Below are positions 62,390 to 64,000 of a DNA stretch of 64,000 nucleotides, one piece after another. Positions within the stretch are counted from its first letter, which is position 1, and each line of letters opens with the position of its first letter. Source of the DNA: an uncultured Cellulomonas sp. (GTDB lineage: Bacteria; Actinomycetota; Actinomycetes; Actinomycetales; Cellulomonadaceae). The stretch is from contig NZ_CANLTL010000006.1 of NCBI RefSeq assembly GCF_947494015.1, forward strand, positions 1 through 64,000. The letters run 5' to 3'. The translations under genes and the position numbers were made by a program. The notes beneath the pieces were generated by a model. It was not told the DNA's origin. It did not search any database and worked only from the letters and a program-made list of their open reading frames with translations.

Positions 62390-63385
62390 TCAGCGGGCGT
62401 CGCGGTCACGGAAGACGTAGAAGACGGCGACGCTGACCGCCGCCAGGAAGACCGTGAAGATGAGGGACATCGCCGAGGCGACGCCCGAGTTGAAGCTCGT
62501 CAGGCCGGTCTCGGCGATCTGGTAGATCGCCGTGCGGGTGTCCTGACCGGGCCCGCCCTGCGTCATGAGGTACGACTGACCGAACATGTTCACCGACGCG
62601 ATGATCGTCACGCTGGTGATGAACAGCAGCACCGGGCGCAGCCCGGGGAGCGTCACGTTGCGGAACCGCTGCACGGCCGTGGCGCCGTCCATCCTGGCCG
62701 CCTCGTACAGCTCGGGCGAGATGTCCTGCAGCGCGGCGAGGTAGATGACGGTGTTGAAGCCGAGCGTCCACCACAGCGTCACGCCGACCAGCGAGACCCA
62801 GGCCCACGGCAGCTGGGTCAGCCACGGGATCGCACCGGACAGCCCGACGGCGTCCAGGTAGCTGTTGACGAGACCGATGTTGGTGTCGAGCAGGTAGCGC
62901 CACAGGACCGCGACCACGGCGACCCCGAGCACGTACGGCGCGAAGTACATCGCCCGGAAGAAGTTGCGGCCGCGGAACCTGAGGTTCATGGCGAGCGCCA
63001 CGGCGAGCGGCAGCACCAGGAGCAACGGCACGGACGCGAGGGTGAAGATCGCGGTCGCCTGCATGCCGCTCCAGAACGGAGCCGCGAACGGCGAGTCACC
63101 GGTCAGCAGCCCGGTGTAGTTGTCCAGCCCCACGAACGGCTTCTCGGGGAGCGTGTAGTCGTAGTCGTGCAGGCTGATCCACAGCCCGAAGACCGCCGGG
63201 ACGATGACGAACACGGTGAAGAGCACGAGGTAGGGCAGCAGGAACAGCCAGCCGTCACGGGTGTCCCGGCCCTGGGTCGACGCCGTGTCGCGAGGTCTGG
63301 CCGCGACGTCCTTGCCGGCCACGGTGCCGGGCTTGCCCCCTGCTGCGGCTGCGGCGCGCAGCCCTGTCCCGGTCGAGGACATCAC
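62390..63385 (-). CDS. Carbohydrate ABC transporter permease
   Basis: ELYEAARMDGATAVQRFRNVTLPGLRPVLLFITSVTIIASVNMFGQSYLMT. Confidence 0.94.
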   Translation of the reverse strand: MMSSTGTGLRAAAAAGGKPGTVAGKDVAARPRDTASTQGRDTRDGWLFLLPYLVLFTVFVIVPAVFGLWISLHDYDYTLPEKPFVGLDNYTGLLTGDSPFAAPFWSGMQATAIFTLASVPLLLVLPLAVALAMNLRFRGRNFFRAMYFAPYVLGVAVVAVLWRYLLDTNIGLVNSYLDAVGLSGAIPWLTQLPWAWVSLVGVTLWWTLGFNTVIYLAALQDISPELYEAARMDGATAVQRFRNVTLPGLRPVLLFITSVTIIASVNMFGQSYLMTQGGPGQDTRTAIYQIAETGLTSFNSGVASAMSLIFTVFLAAVSVAVFYVFRDRDAR

Positions 63386-63386
63386 G

Positions 63387-64000
63387 TCACCTCTCGAACT
63401 TCTGCAGGTTGCCCTGCATCAGGGCGGTGGCACGCTCTGCAGCCGCGCTCAGCGCGGCGGCGGGCTCGGCGCGGCCGAGCACGGAGTCGGCGACGGCGGT
63501 CTCCAGGGTCTGCGCCTGGACCTCCCCGACGGCGGCGACGGTGGGCAGGAACCGCATGGACGGGATGGCGTCGGCCACCGCTGCCTGCGGGCTGGCGCGG
63601 AACTCGGGTGTCTCGCGCGCCTCGGAGCGGGCCGGGATCATCCCGGCCGCAGCCCACGCCGCCGAGTTGTCCGTCAGGTACCGCAGGAACGCCTTCGAGG
63701 CCAGCAGGCGGTTGTCGTCCGGGGTGCGGCTGCGGAACAGCACCAGCTGGTGGGAGTTGGCCCACACCGCCGGCTCCGTGCCGACCGTGGGGATCGGCGC
63801 CAGGCTCCACCGCAGGTCCGGCGCCGTGGCCTGCAGGTCGTTGATCTGCCAGATGCCGTCCCACGTCACGGCGCCCTCGCCGTTCTTGAAGGCGGTGTAC
63901 TGGGAGTCCGGCGCGACGTTCGGCGGGCTGAACCCCTGGTCGATGTTCTGGGTCATCCAGGTCAGCGCCTGCACGCCGGCGTCGCTGTCGAAGGTCGCGC
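63387..64000 (-). CDS. ABC transporter substrate-binding protein (C-terminal part; truncated by window end)
   Basis: Frame open to window end; YTAFKNGEGAVTWDGIWQINDLQATAP...LASKAFLRYLTDNSAAWAAAGMIPARSEA typical of extracellular family 1 SBPs. Confidence 0.88.
   Translation of the reverse strand, partial: ATFDSDAGVQALTWMTQNIDQGFSPPNVAPDSQYTAFKNGEGAVTWDGIWQINDLQATAPDLRWSLAPIPTVGTEPAVWANSHQLVLFRSRTPDDNRLLASKAFLRYLTDNSAAWAAAGMIPARSEARETPEFRASPQAAVADAIPSMRFLPTVAAVGEVQAQTLETAVADSVLGRAEPAAALSAAAERATALMQGNLQKFER

Overview
High-GC actinobacterial chromosomal window; gene content resembles Cellulomonas and relatives (taxonomy is inference). It is almost entirely ordinary chromosome: purC/purD/purA, fba, pyrE, xth, clpB, serS, pheA, pgm, a bpa-like proteasome activator, three tRNAs (Arg-ACG, Ser-GCT, Ser-TGA), two carbohydrate-type ABC systems with no ATPase gene in view, a MetPS-like NSS transporter, regulators and membrane proteins. 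I see no prophage, IS element, CRISPR array or toxin/defence island. The best structure not explained by genes is a 57-bp palindromic element present twice (16184-16240, 49203-49259). Both copies lie between convergent genes, and their differences include a compensatory base-pair swap in the stem. Other signals: a 20-bp tandem array containing the purC stop codon, a HAIR-like HspR operator upstream of clpB, a SpoIIE/STAS partner-switching locus with an altered catalytic motif, a LAXTG-anchored CshA-repeat surface protein, an ECF sigma/ZAS anti-sigma/secreted-repeat lipoprotein cassette, and a divergent DHFR-like protein. No clearly novel multi-gene system is demonstrated. All calls were made by reading the sequence and ORF translations, without database searches.
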